Source: Rhodospirillaceae bacterium
GTDB taxonomy: Bacteria > Pseudomonadota > Alphaproteobacteria > Rhodospirillales > 2-02-FULL-58-16
Assembly (NCBI GenBank): GCA_030623425.1
Contig: JAUXMA010000023.1
Location: forward strand, 1-10,973
Direction of reading: 5' to 3'
DNA length: 10,973 bases
This document shows, in pieces, positions 1 through 7,583 of this stretch. Position 1 is the first letter of the stretch. Each line of letters opens with the position of its first letter. The notes beneath the pieces are model-generated. The model did not search any database, had not been told where the DNA came from, and saw only the letters and a list, made by a program, of their open reading frames with translations. Both the position numbers and the translations under genes were made by a program.

Positions 1-98
1 CCGGCGCAGCTTATGGAACTTTTCAGGGTCCTTTGTTGGACGGTATTGACTAAGCTGAACCCCCCAATCGACTTACGGTTAACTTTTGAAACCCCCAT
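1..98 (-). CDS. lpxC: LpxC, UDP-3-O-acyl-GlcNAc deacetylase, N-terminal fragment (cut by window edge)
   Basis: LpxC is the cytoplasmic zinc deacetylase that commits UDP-3-O-acyl-GlcNAc to lipid A synthesis. Only 32 complete codons are in the window, read on the minus strand from the ATG at 98-96 with no stop. The translation contains VQQRTLKSSISCAG at about residues 20-33 (the last Gly from an incomplete codon). This matches the LpxC opening (QRTLK followed by a Cys/Thr-Gly and then, beyond the edge, GLHSG). A good ribosome site, AAGAAGGGG, ends 3 to 4 bases before the ATG. No in-frame ATG, GTG or TTG lies between this start and the conserved block, so the protein carries about 18 more N-terminal residues than E. 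coli LpxC. The location directly after ftsZ is typical. The catalytic residues are outside the window, so the identification rests on the N-terminus and synteny. Confidence 0.8.
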   Translation of the reverse strand, partial: MGVSKVNRKSIGGFSLVNTVQQRTLKSSISCA

Positions 99-208
99 TT
101 TCCCCTTCTTGATCTTTATGTAAAAAAAACATCTTTATGTGAAAAAACACAAATACCAAAAACTATTTCTTTTGTAGATTATTAATGGATAAACCCTTTA
201 CCATTTAT
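99..208 (-). promoter_or_regulatory. AT-rich leader and probable lpxC promoter region
   Basis: This stretch lies between the ftsZ terminator and the lpxC start and is strikingly AT-rich beside the GC-rich genes around it. Since the terminator should stop ftsZ transcription, lpxC needs its own promoter, and this is the only place for one. A weak candidate on the minus strand is TTGGTA with TAAAGA about 16 bases downstream, but the match is poor and I do not claim a precise promoter. The region also holds the tandem repeat at 112-148. I see no full CtrA site (TTAA-N7-TTAA) and no exact DnaA box. Confidence 0.45.
112..148. repeat. Two-copy tandem repeat of about 19 bp in the lpxC leader
   Basis: The ten bases ATCTTTATGT occur at 112-121 and again at 131-140. 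Each is followed by a run of A (8 and 6 bases) and then C, so the units are 112-130 and 131-148. The copies differ only in the length of the A run and one G. On the transcribed minus strand this gives two T-runs, each followed by ACATAAAGAT. The repeat ends 13 bases before the lpxC start, immediately upstream of its ribosome site. It could be a slippage product or a paired protein-binding site; the sequence does not decide. Confidence 0.7.
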
Positions 209-253
209 TAAAAAAGTGCTTCAAGGGCCTGTCTATCAACATCCCTTGAAGCA
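209..253 (-). terminator. Rho-independent terminator after ftsZ
   Basis: A perfect 11-bp inverted repeat, TGCTTCAAGGG at 217-227 and CCCTTGAAGCA at 243-253, encloses a 15-base loop. On the minus strand the hairpin is followed, after a single C, by six T (A210-A215 on the plus strand), the form of an intrinsic terminator. It lies 50 bases downstream of the ftsZ stop codon. There is no matching T-run on the other side, so it works only for minus-strand transcription. It marks the end of the dcw transcript and separates it from lpxC. Confidence 0.9.
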
Positions 254-303
254 TTCAAATCACTCTTTGTTACCAATTGTTACGTATTCCCGGCCCTTTA
301 CTG

Positions 304-1998
304 TCAATTCGCTTGGCGGCGCAAAAAGGTTGGAATCTCCAGCAAGTCTTCTTCGACCGAGCTGGTGGCGAGCCGGTCCTGGAGGTCGGGGCCGCCTTGC
401 TTGCCCTGGTCCGCCTCTTGAGCCGGTTTCGTCGCCATGCCTCGTTTCGCCGCCACCGCGGAAGAGCCGTATTTCGATTTCGCGATGTTGGCGGCCTTCT
501 TGGCTTTAGCGGCCAGGCCCGTACCGGTCACCCTTTCGAACAGGCTCAGCCCCTTTTTGCTGATTGGTTCCGGGTCCGCCTTGTTTTCCCGTTCCTTGGC
601 GCTGTTTATCATGGCGGCGGCCGCGAAAGGATCGGCTTCCCTCGCCCTCCCTTCTACCCCTTCTACCGCCGGTTTAGCCGGCGAAGGGGGAATGAAGGGT
701 TCCGCGGCCTTGATGCCCGGGGTGGCGGGCGGGGCCGTGCCAAGAGGCGTGGTGGTTGCGGATTCTCCCGTATCCTTGCCTTCGGGAATCTCGGCGGCGG
801 GCAATTTCTCCCCGCCGGTCTGCTCGGCGGTGGTGGCGGCATCCTGTTCGGTATCAACAGGTTCCGGGTTTTCCAATACGGGGGCGCTGGCATCCCCGGC
901 GGCTGTCGGGACGGGATGTGCCTTCCCCGCCTGGCCCGTGTTCCCTTCGATGCCGGCCATGTCTTCCGGCGAACCGCCCTGGTCGGCCAGATTGATCATG
1001 GTGGGGGTGGGGAGGGCGCCGATTTTGGAATCGATTCCCGGGGCCACCACCGAGATCCGGATCTTGCCTTCCATGCTGTTGTCGAAAGTCGAACCGAAGA
1101 TGATGCAGGCTTCCTCATCCACTTCGTCGCGGATTCGGGTGGCCGCCTCGTCGACTTCGAAAAGGGTCATGTCGCAACCGCCGGTGATGTTGATGAGCAA
1201 TCCCTTTGCTCCTTGCATGGAAGCATCGTCGAGAAGGGGATTGGAAATGGCCGCTTCGGCGGCGTCAAGAGCCCGTCTTTCGCCTTCGGCCTCGCCAGTA
1301 CCCATCATCGCTTTGCCCATCTCGCTCATGACCGAGCGGATGTCGGTGAAGTCGAGATTGATCAGGCCCGGCATCACCATCAGGTCGGTAACCCCGCGGA
1401 CGCCCGAATAGAGGACGTCGTCGGCCATGCTGAAAGCATCGGCGAAGGTCGTCTTCTCATTGGCGACGCGAAACAGATTCTGATTGGGAATGATGATCAG
1501 GGCGTCAACGAACTGCTCGAGCTCCTCGATGCCGGCGATGGCCAGGCGCATGCGGTGGGCGCCCTCGAACTCGAACGGCTTGGTCACCACGCCGACCGTG
1601 AGAATCCCCTCTTCGCGCGCCGTCCTGGCGATCACCGGGGCGGCGCCGGTGCCGGTGCCGCCGCCCATGCCGGCGGTGATGAATACCATGTGGGAGCCCA
1701 TCAGGGCTTCGAGGATTTCCTCCAATGTCTCCTCGGCGGCGGCACGGCCTATGTCGGGCCGGGAACCGGCGCCCAATCCATGGGTGATCGAGACGCCCAT
1801 TTGGATGCGGTGTTCGGAGCGCGAACTCGCCAGAGCCTGGGCATCGGTGTTGGCGACCACGAAATCGACGCCTTCCAACTCCGAGGCGATCATGTTGTTG
1901 ACCGCGTTGCAGCCAGCGCCGCCGACGCCGACGACGGTGATTCTCGGTTTCAGTTCGGGTGTATCGTTGTTGCTCGGAACGCTAATGTTAATGCTCAT
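304..1998 (-). CDS. ftsZ: FtsZ, tubulin-like cell division GTPase with long C-terminal linker
   Basis: FtsZ polymerises with GTP into the cytoplasmic Z ring that recruits the divisome. The protein has 564 residues. The nucleotide-binding [12 protein letters not shown] is at 26-37 and the tubulin signature GGGTGTG at 112-118. The T7 synergy loop NLDFTD is at 214-219, with Asp216 and Asp219 matching E. coli Asp209 and Asp212. The globular part ends near residue 325. About 220 residues of low-complexity linker rich in Ala, Pro, Glu and Thr follow, containing a more ordered stretch, [20 protein letters not shown]. The C-terminal peptide [14 protein letters not shown] is the FtsA-binding tail in its alphaproteobacterial form. 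E. coli FtsZ has 383 residues, and the extra length is all linker. The ATG at 1998 has GGAGG five bases upstream. A 167-bp gap precedes it and a terminator follows. Confidence 0.98.
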   Translation of the reverse strand: MSINISVPSNNDTPELKPRITVVGVGGAGCNAVNNMIASELEGVDFVVANTDAQALASSRSEHRIQMGVSITHGLGAGSRPDIGRAAAEETLEEILEALMGSHMVFITAGMGGGTGTGAAPVIARTAREEGILTVGVVTKPFEFEGAHRMRLAIAGIEELEQFVDALIIIPNQNLFRVANEKTTFADAFSMADDVLYSGVRGVTDLMVMPGLINLDFTDIRSVMSEMGKAMMGTGEAEGERRALDAAEAAISNPLLDDASMQGAKGLLINITGGCDMTLFEVDEAATRIRDEVDEEACIIFGSTFDNSMEGKIRISVVAPGIDSKIGALPTPTMINLADQGGSPEDMAGIEGNTGQAGKAHPVPTAAGDASAPVLENPEPVDTEQDAATTAEQTGGEKLPAAEIPEGKDTGESATTTPLGTAPPATPGIKAAEPFIPPSPAKPAVEGVEGRAREADPFAAAAMINSAKERENKADPEPISKKGLSLFERVTGTGLAAKAKKAANIAKSKYGSSAVAAKRGMATKPAQEADQGKQGGPDLQDRLATSSVEEDLLEIPTFLRRQAN

Positions 1999-2165
1999 GT
2001 CGTCCTCCAGTCATAAATCCAAATCGTGTTCATCTGCATCGGGTGAGGTGGCATCCGCCGCCGCCAAGGTCCGGTATCGTTTGCCGGCGGCCGTGATGGA
2101 ACGGTGGGGACGCAAGTGGGCGGCGCCTGTGGTCGAAAATTTTTCATCTTTGCATTTCCCCCATC
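1999..2165 (-). promoter_or_regulatory. ftsA-ftsZ intergenic leader, possible ftsZ-specific control
   Basis: This 167-bp gap is the longest inside the cluster, where the other junctions overlap or are under 40 bp. I see no coding frame with a ribosome site, no terminator hairpin and no convincing -35/-10 pair. The ftsZ-proximal end holds the ribosome site TGGAGGAC. In relatives such as Caulobacter the ftsZ upstream region carries CtrA-regulated promoters, but no full TTAA-N7-TTAA site is visible here. A regulatory role is inferred only from the size and position of the gap. Confidence 0.4.
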
Positions 2166-3431
2166 TTAAAAATGTTCTCGAAACCAATGGCCGAATCGGC
2201 CCAAACGGCGGCTCTCTCTTTCCGGGGCGCAGTAGGCGCTGGCGAGGGCGTCCGTCTTGTTGTTGACGGCGTGATTTAAGAGTCCGGCGCAGGTGGCGAA
2301 TGCGGGACCGCCGACGGATTCGGCGAGTCCCTCGATGGGCCGGGGCCGGCCCAGGCGCACCTGTTTGTCCAAAACCGTCGCGGCCAGCTCCCGGGTACCG
2401 GGCAACTGACTGGCGCCGCCGGTGAGCACCACCCGGCGGCCGGCGGCCTTGTCGAAGCCGGCGGCCTCAAGGTGGGCGCGAACCATTTCGAAAGTCTCCT
2501 CCAGCCGCGGGCGTACAATGCCGACCAGCATCGAGCGCGGCACCTGGCTGGTTTCCGCCGGCTCCTCTTCGCCGATCAGAGGGACCTTGAGGATTTCGCG
2601 GTCGTCCGACGGCGACGGGATGGCACTGCCGTAAAGGGTCTTCATGCGCTCGGCGTAGGCAAGCGGCGTCGACAAGCCCCTGGCGATGTCGTTGGTGACG
2701 TGGACGCCGCCGACGGGAATGAAACCGGCATGCACCAGTTCGCCGTCAAAAAACACGGCGACGGAGGTGGCGCCACCGCCCATGTCGATGCAAGTGACGC
2801 CGAGTCTGGTCTCGTCTTCGACCAAGCAGGCCAGCGCCGAGGCGTATGGCGTGACCACTTTGTCGACGATGACCAAATGACAGCGTGAAATACAGCTCTC
2901 CAGGTTGCGCACGGCGCCTTTGCCGGCGCTGACGGCGTGCAGGTAGACCCCCAAACGTTCGCCGAAGAGGCCACGCGGATCGTGCACCCCGCGGCGGCCG
3001 TCGAGGCTGTAGCCGACCGGAATGACGTGGATGAGATCGTGGTTCTCCGGCTGCCCATCCTCTATCGCGGCGGGATCGAGAATGCGCCTGATGTCGGCGT
3101 CTTCGATTTGGTGTCCGGCGATGGAAATTTCGTAGGCGATGAGTCTGGACTTCATGTCGCCGCCGGAAAAATTGACGACGATTCGACGAATGTTTTCTCC
3201 GGCCATCTGTTCGGCGGCCTCGACCGTCGCCCGAATGGAGGCCTCGGCGGCATCCATATCGACAATGGCGCCCGAACGAAGGCCCCGGGACACCTGATGA
3301 CCGATGCCGACGATCTTCAGGCCCTTTTCCTGAACAGGCCGGGCGATGAAACAACAGAGCTTGGTCGAACCCAGATCAAGGGCCGCGATCAGCCCGCTTG
3401 GTCCCTTGTTTTGCACCGTGGAGTTTCTCAT
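2166..3431 (-). CDS. ftsA: FtsA, actin-like membrane anchor of the Z ring
   Basis: FtsA is an actin-family ATPase that tethers FtsZ to the inner membrane and links it to later divisome proteins. From the ATG at 3431 it has 421 residues, normal for the family. The phosphate-1 loop ALDLGSTK is at 17-24, the phosphate-2 motif IDMGGGATSV at 215-224 and the adenosine motif VVLTGGASQLPG at about 334-345. The FtsA-specific 1C (SHS2) subdomain falls between roughly 85 and 165. The last 13 residues, RLGRFGHWFREHF, form the amphipathic membrane-targeting helix. The start is uncertain: an in-frame TTG at 3440 would add three residues (MNG). I chose the ATG because AAGAAAG sits about nine bases upstream of it and almost touches the TTG. 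The gene follows ftsQ by 39 bp. Confidence 0.96.
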   Translation of the reverse strand: MRNSTVQNKGPSGLIAALDLGSTKLCCFIARPVQEKGLKIVGIGHQVSRGLRSGAIVDMDAAEASIRATVEAAEQMAGENIRRIVVNFSGGDMKSRLIAYEISIAGHQIEDADIRRILDPAAIEDGQPENHDLIHVIPVGYSLDGRRGVHDPRGLFGERLGVYLHAVSAGKGAVRNLESCISRCHLVIVDKVVTPYASALACLVEDETRLGVTCIDMGGGATSVAVFFDGELVHAGFIPVGGVHVTNDIARGLSTPLAYAERMKTLYGSAIPSPSDDREILKVPLIGEEEPAETSQVPRSMLVGIVRPRLEETFEMVRAHLEAAGFDKAAGRRVVLTGGASQLPGTRELAATVLDKQVRLGRPRPIEGLAESVGGPAFATCAGLLNHAVNNKTDALASAYCAPERESRRLGRFGHWFREHF

Positions 3432-3447
3432 TCCATTCAACTTTCTT

Positions 3448-3469
3448 GCTTACCGATTGCTTGCCGATT
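3448..3469. repeat. 11-bp tandem duplication in the ftsQ-ftsA gap
   Basis: GCTTACCGATT (3448-3458) is followed directly by GCTTGCCGATT (3459-3469), with one mismatch. The pair fills most of the 39-bp gap between the ftsQ stop at 3471-3473 and the ftsA ATG at 3431. It may be a small local duplication. It widens the spacing between the two genes, in contrast to the overlapping junctions upstream. No function can be assigned from the sequence. Confidence 0.6.
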
Positions 3470-3470
3470 G

Positions 3471-4328
3471 TCAGGTTTCCTTGCCGGGGAACGTTTCTAT
3501 CTTCTTGGGCTTCGAGGATTGGCGAATGATCAGGCGGTCGGGCAGCCTCAGATCAAGGACCCGGACATTTCGCTCGAACACTCGGTGCTTGCGTTCGTAT
3601 TCGGCGAGGCGGGACCAAGCTTTGGCGGGATCGGTTTCCGGCAGGCGGACATCAATGCCGCCCTTGAGCTTGACATTCCACCGCCGCCCGCCGACCCGCA
3701 CCGCCGTTTGCACCAGGACCATCAGTTCGGGCTGGGTCTTGAGCGTTTCCAGCAGCTCGGCGGCATGGGCGGGGGCGTCCTCGCCAACGACCAAGAGCAA
3801 ATCCGAAAAACGCCCCAGGCCCTTATCAATGATGACCGCGCCTTGTTCATCGATGAGGGCGAATTTGCTCTGGTTCTGCCAAAGAGCCAGGGGCCGGCGT
3901 TCTCTCACGCGCAGGAAAATGGTATCGGGCAACATGCGCTCGATGGCGGTCGAGCTGATCCACGGCAACTGCTCGACGCGGCGCTTGGCGGCCTTGAGAT
4001 CGAAGGCGAGGATCGGGGCGCCGCGGGCCAAGCGAAGCGCCGCCAGGAGTTCCTCCCGTGACGTCTCGCCCCTGCCGACAACGAGGATTTCCCGGACCGT
4101 AAGTCCCAAGTCGCTCGACAACGCGATGAGCTTCCAGCGCATCTGATCGGCCCTGCGCCCGATCCAACGGCTTTCCCACAACCACCATCCACCGGCGGCG
4201 CCAACGGCCAGCATCGCCGCCACCAGGGCGGTGATCACGCGGCGGCTTCGCCATAAGGGAACGACCCGTCGGCGAGGCCGGCCGCGCTGGGCGGCGGTTT
4301 TGTTTCCCTGTTTGCTCATGAATCGCAT
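3471..4328 (-). CDS. ftsQ: FtsQ, divisome scaffold protein with POTRA domain
   Basis: FtsQ is a bitopic inner-membrane protein that joins early cytoplasmic division proteins to FtsB/FtsL and the septal synthase. The 285-residue product has an Arg-rich cytoplasmic tail (GRPRRRVVPLWRSRR, about 16-30) and one membrane segment from about 31 to 51 (VITALVAAMLAV...WWLW). A periplasmic POTRA domain (about 76-146, LTVREILVVGRG to RVRERRP) and the FtsQ/DivIB beta domain, beginning ALWQNQSKFALIDEQGAVI, follow. Two starts are possible. The ATG at 4328 has GGAGAA six bases upstream. The ATG at 4319 would form an ATGA overlap with ddl like the junctions upstream, but its nearest ribosome site is about 15 bases away. 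I prefer 4328, which gives a 13-base overlap with ddl. Confidence 0.93.
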   Translation of the reverse strand: MRFMSKQGNKTAAQRGRPRRRVVPLWRSRRVITALVAAMLAVGAAGGWWLWESRWIGRRADQMRWKLIALSSDLGLTVREILVVGRGETSREELLAALRLARGAPILAFDLKAAKRRVEQLPWISSTAIERMLPDTIFLRVRERRPLALWQNQSKFALIDEQGAVIIDKGLGRFSDLLLVVGEDAPAHAAELLETLKTQPELMVLVQTAVRVGGRRWNVKLKGGIDVRLPETDPAKAWSRLAEYERKHRVFERNVRVLDLRLPDRLIIRQSSKPKKIETFPGKET

Positions 4329-5218
4329 TCGGCGTTCTCCACCATCCAGGCGACCAGTTCGCCGAATGACTTGCCGGCATGGGCCGCCTGTTCGGGGACC
4401 AGGGACGCCGGGGTCATGCCGGGCTGGGTGTTAAGTTCGAGAATGAACAGAGTTTCACCGTCGTAACGGAAATCGGCTCTTGAGACGCCCCGGCAACCCA
4501 GGCTCCGATGCGCCAGGACGGCTAACCTGAGCGCCTCGCCATAGACCGCCGGCGGCACCGGCGCCGGGATCAGATGGGTGGAAGCGCCTTCGTCGTATTT
4601 GGCGCTGTAATCGTAGAAACCGGCGCTAGTGGTGATCTCGGTCACCGCCAGCGCCTGGTCGCCCATCACCGCCACCGTCAGTTCCCGGCCGGGGATGTAG
4701 CGTTCGACCAAAACCTGATCGCCGAATGGCCAGTTGGTGGCCAGGGAATGTTCGTCACCGTCCTCGGGGACGATGTGAACGCCGACGCTGGAACCCTCGT
4801 TCAAGGGTTTGATCACGTAAGGAGGCGCCATGACTTCGGCGGTGATCGCTTCGCCGCCGCCGACCACCTTGCCCTCGGGGACGGGAATGCCGGCGGCGGC
4901 GAACAGGCGCTTGGCCATGGGTTTATTCATGGCCAGGGCCGAAGCCAACAGCCCGGAATGGGTATAAGGGATGTCAAGGATGTCGAGGAGACCCTGCACG
5001 CATCCGTCCTCTCCAAAACGCCCGTGCAGAGCGTTGAAGACAACGTCGGGTCGCGGGAAAAGCCGGGTCAAGAGCACGCCCAGATCGCGCTGGACGTCGA
5101 TGGTGGTTACGCGATAGCCGGACGTTTTCAAGCTGTTGGAGACGGTGGCGCCGCTGATCAGCGATACCTCGCGCTCGGACGACCAGCCACCCATAAGAAC
5201 GGCCACGTGTTTGCTCAT
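4316..5218 (-). CDS. ddl: D-alanine--D-alanine ligase (DdlB type)
   Basis: Ddl joins two D-alanines with ATP in the cytoplasm, and MurF adds the dipeptide to the peptidoglycan precursor. The 300-residue protein has the usual DdlB length and ATP-grasp layout. GGWSSEREVSL is at 10-20, with Glu15 at the E. coli DdlB position, and HGRFGEDG is at 65-72. The ATP-binding KPLNEGSSVGV is at 137-147, and the omega-loop YDYSAKY carries the Tyr associated with D-Ala rather than D-lactate specificity. The magnesium-binding Asp249, Glu261 and Asn263 lie in RADF and LELNTQPGMT. The frame stays open upstream, but similarity begins at [11 protein letters not shown], where the ATG at 5218 overlaps the murB stop as ATGA. 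GGGAAGAG lies upstream as the ribosome site. Confidence 0.97.
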   Translation of the reverse strand: MSKHVAVLMGGWSSEREVSLISGATVSNSLKTSGYRVTTIDVQRDLGVLLTRLFPRPDVVFNALHGRFGEDGCVQGLLDILDIPYTHSGLLASALAMNKPMAKRLFAAAGIPVPEGKVVGGGEAITAEVMAPPYVIKPLNEGSSVGVHIVPEDGDEHSLATNWPFGDQVLVERYIPGRELTVAVMGDQALAVTEITTSAGFYDYSAKYDEGASTHLIPAPVPPAVYGEALRLAVLAHRSLGCRGVSRADFRYDGETLFILELNTQPGMTPASLVPEQAAHAGKSFGELVAWMVENAECDS

Positions 5219-6156
5219 GACTTTCTCTTCCCAGCGGCAACGCCGATGCGGCGAATTTCCCATTCCAAGTTGACGCCGGTTGTCGCCGCGACCCGTTGCC
5301 TGACTTCTTCGCCCAGACCTTCGAGATCGGCCGCCGTCGCGTTGCCGGTGTTGATGAGGAAATTGCAGTGTTTTTCCGAGACCATGGCGTCGCCGCGGCG
5401 CAATCCCCGGCAGCCGGCCTCGTCGATCAGCTGCCAGGCCTTTTTGCCGCCCGGCGGATTGGTAAAGGTGCTGCCCCCCGTGGACACTCTTTGCGGCTGG
5501 CTTGTCCGCCGGGCGTTTTGGATCTCCGTTAACCGCCGAGAGATGTCGGCGATCTTGCCGGGACGGCCGCGAAAAAGAACGGACAGGAAAATCCACTTTT
5601 GCGGCACGGCGCAACTACGGTAGGCGAAGCCCAGATCGGCCGGCGTCAGATCGTGGGCACCGCCGCCATCGTCGAGGGCACGGGCGGCGGTGACGACATC
5701 CTTCATCTCCACCCCGAAAGAGCCGGCGTTCATCCTGAGAGATCCGCCAGTGGTTCCCGGAATGCTACTCAGGAACTCGATGCCGGCGATGCCGGCGTCA
5801 CGGGCCGCCGTGGCGACATTGAGATTGAGGGCGGCGGCGCCGGCCCGCACCTCGCCGCCGGGAATTGTTTGCACTTCGGCGAATTCCCGGCCGAGGCGGA
5901 CAACGACGCCGGCAACGCCGCCGTCGCGAACCAGGAGGTTAGAGCCGACTCCGATAATGGTGACCGGAATGTTGACTGGTTTCATCTCCATGAATTGGAT
6001 CAGATCCCTCTCGTCGGCCGGCCGGAACATGACCTCGGCGGGGCCGCCAACCCGGAACCATGTCACCTTGTCGAGGGGTGCGTTTCCGGTATAGCTGCCT
6101 TTGACGGCGGGCAATTGATGGAGCAAGCTGGAAGTGGGGAATCCTGGCGCCGTCAT
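5215..6156 (-). CDS. murB: MurB, UDP-N-acetylenolpyruvoylglucosamine reductase
   Basis: MurB is a cytoplasmic FAD enzyme that uses NADPH to reduce the enolpyruvyl group, giving UDP-MurNAc. The 313-residue protein shows FRVGGPA at 34-40, the FAD-binding [12 protein letters not shown] at 69-80 and [14 protein letters not shown] at 132-145. The active-site Arg180 is in YRSC, the proton-donating Ser229 in [11 protein letters not shown], and the catalytic Glu300 in [19 protein letters not shown] is at 260-269. It is shorter than the 342-residue E. coli enzyme, as in the type II form common in alphaproteobacteria. The open frame extends 21 codons upstream, but the ATG at 6156 is preferred. It has AGGGAGG seven bases upstream and overlaps the murC stop as ATGA. 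Confidence 0.97.
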   Translation of the reverse strand: MTAPGFPTSSLLHQLPAVKGSYTGNAPLDKVTWFRVGGPAEVMFRPADERDLIQFMEMKPVNIPVTIIGVGSNLLVRDGGVAGVVVRLGREFAEVQTIPGGEVRAGAAALNLNVATAARDAGIAGIEFLSSIPGTTGGSLRMNAGSFGVEMKDVVTAARALDDGGGAHDLTPADLGFAYRSCAVPQKWIFLSVLFRGRPGKIADISRRLTEIQNARRTSQPQRVSTGGSTFTNPPGGKKAWQLIDEAGCRGLRRGDAMVSEKHCNFLINTGNATAADLEGLGEEVRQRVAATTGVNLEWEIRRIGVAAGKRKS

Positions 6157-7583
6157 TGGCCGGCCTCCCTGGCGCCATGGCGCAACCGGGCCAACTCCCC
6201 GGGCAAGGCGTTGGCCCAATGAGTGATGTCGCCGGCCCCCAGACAGACCACCATGTCGCCGGGACGGGCCAGATCATTTACGATCCCGGCCAGTTCCTTC
6301 GGTTCGCGGAGCGGCATAACCATCCGGTGGCCGCGGGCGCGCATGCCGGCGACCAGAGCATCCCGATCGATGCCCGCGATGGATTCCTCGCCGGCCGCAT
6401 AGATCTCGGCGACCAGCACCACGTCGGCGTCGTTGAAACAGGAGCAAAATTCCTCGAACAGGTCTTTCAGACGCGAATACCTGTGCGGCTGAACGATGGC
6501 GATCACCCGTCCCTTTGCCGCTTGGCGCGCCGTCTGTAAGACGGCGGCGATCTCCACCGGGTGGTGCCCATAGTCGTCGATGACGCTAATGCCGTCGACA
6601 CCGCCGGTCATGGTGAAGCGGCGTTTGACACCCTCGAATTCGGCCAGCGTCCCGCGAAGGACTTCGTCGGCGATTCCCATTTCACTGGCAATGGCGACGG
6701 CGGCGAGCGCGTTCAGGGCATTGTGATTGCCGAGCATCGTCAGGCGAAGCCCTTCCAGGGTCCGGCTTTTTTCCGATTTGCGGTCGGTGATGACGACGTC
6801 GAAGCCGACACCGTCGGCATGCGATTCGAGGTTGACGCCGCGGACGTCGGCCTGGGGGCTGAAACCGTAAGTGACGATCTTGCGGTCGGAAACCCGGGGG
6901 ATCATCGCCTGAACCTCGACGTGGTCTATGCAAAGGACCGCGAAACCGTAAAAGGGAATGTTTTCGACGAAGGTGACGAAAGCGTCCCGCAAGGCGTCGA
7001 ACGAGCCATAGTGGTCGAGGTGCTCGGGATCGATGTTGGTGACCACGGTGATGGTCGAGGGAAGCTTGACAAAGGTGCCGTCGGATTCATCGGCTTCGGC
7101 GACCATCCACTCGCCCTCTCCCAAACGCGCGTTGGAGCCCCAGGCGTTGATGATGCCGCCGTTGATGACCGTCGGGTCCATTCCCGCCCGGTCCAAAAGC
7201 GCCGCGATCATCGAGGTGACGGTTGTCTTGCCGTGGGTGCCGCCGACGGCGATGGACCATTTGAGGCGCATCAACTCGCCTAGCATCTCGGCCCGGCGGA
7301 CCACCGGGATCAAGCGTTTGCGAGCGGCTTCCACTTCCGGGTTGGCGGATTTGACGGCCGAGGAAAAGACGACAACCCGGGCTTCGCCCAGATTTTTTTC
7401 GGCATGGCCGACAGCGACCGCAACGCCCAAATCGCGAAGGCGTTTCACACTGGCGTTTTCGCCGATGTCGCTGCCCTGCACCGAATACCCCAAATTATGC
7501 AGGACCTCGGCGATGCCGCTCATGCCGATACCGCCGATACCGACGAAATGGATGGTGCCGATGGAAAGGGGCAGGGCTCTCAT
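6153..7583 (-). CDS. murC: MurC, UDP-N-acetylmuramate--L-alanine ligase
   Basis: MurC adds L-Ala to UDP-MurNAc using ATP, the first amino acid of the stem peptide. The 476-residue protein has the three Mur ligase domains. The N-terminal UDP-binding fold carries [12 protein letters not shown] (15-26). The central ATPase domain has the P-loop GTHGKTT (115-121), EADESD (163-168) and [12 protein letters not shown]. The C-terminal domain includes [10 protein letters not shown] and QPHRYSRL. The GIGGIGMSG opening and DDYGHHP identify it as MurC rather than MurD, MurE or MurF. The frame is open far upstream into murG, but homology begins at [18 protein letters not shown]. The ATG at 7583 has GAGGAGGG just upstream and overlaps the murG stop as ATGA. 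Confidence 0.97.
   Translation of the reverse strand: MRALPLSIGTIHFVGIGGIGMSGIAEVLHNLGYSVQGSDIGENASVKRLRDLGVAVAVGHAEKNLGEARVVVFSSAVKSANPEVEAARKRLIPVVRRAEMLGELMRLKWSIAVGGTHGKTTVTSMIAALLDRAGMDPTVINGGIINAWGSNARLGEGEWMVAEADESDGTFVKLPSTITVVTNIDPEHLDHYGSFDALRDAFVTFVENIPFYGFAVLCIDHVEVQAMIPRVSDRKIVTYGFSPQADVRGVNLESHADGVGFDVVITDRKSEKSRTLEGLRLTMLGNHNALNALAAVAIASEMGIADEVLRGTLAEFEGVKRRFTMTGGVDGISVIDDYGHHPVEIAAVLQTARQAAKGRVIAIVQPHRYSRLKDLFEEFCSCFNDADVVLVAEIYAAGEESIAGIDRDALVAGMRARGHRMVMPLREPKELAGIVNDLARPGDMVVCLGAGDITHWANALPGELARLRHGAREAGQ

Noticed and set aside
70..195. Possible CtrA or DnaA sites upstream of lpxC (TTAAC at 79-83 region; TTATCCATT on the minus strand)
   Set aside because: Only a CtrA half-site is present, with no second TTAA at the right spacing, and the DnaA-like 9-mer differs from consensus at two positions. 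In AT-rich DNA such matches are expected by chance.
277..2016. A 579-codon open frame on the plus strand opposite ftsZ
   Set aside because: It is the antisense shadow of a GC-rich gene whose codon bias removes stops from the opposite strand. The translation is Gly/Arg/His/Asp-rich with no recognisable domain, and the minus-strand FtsZ is unambiguous.
2937..4061. A 374-codon plus-strand open frame opposite ftsA and ftsQ
   Set aside because: It spans two real minus-strand genes and the gap between them, has no family motifs and no clear ribosome site, and is compositionally a shadow.
5219..5614. N-terminal extension of ddl by 132 residues into murB
   Set aside because: It is a shadow of murB. 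The ATP-grasp N-terminus begins at the ATG at 5218, and 300 residues is the normal DdlB length.
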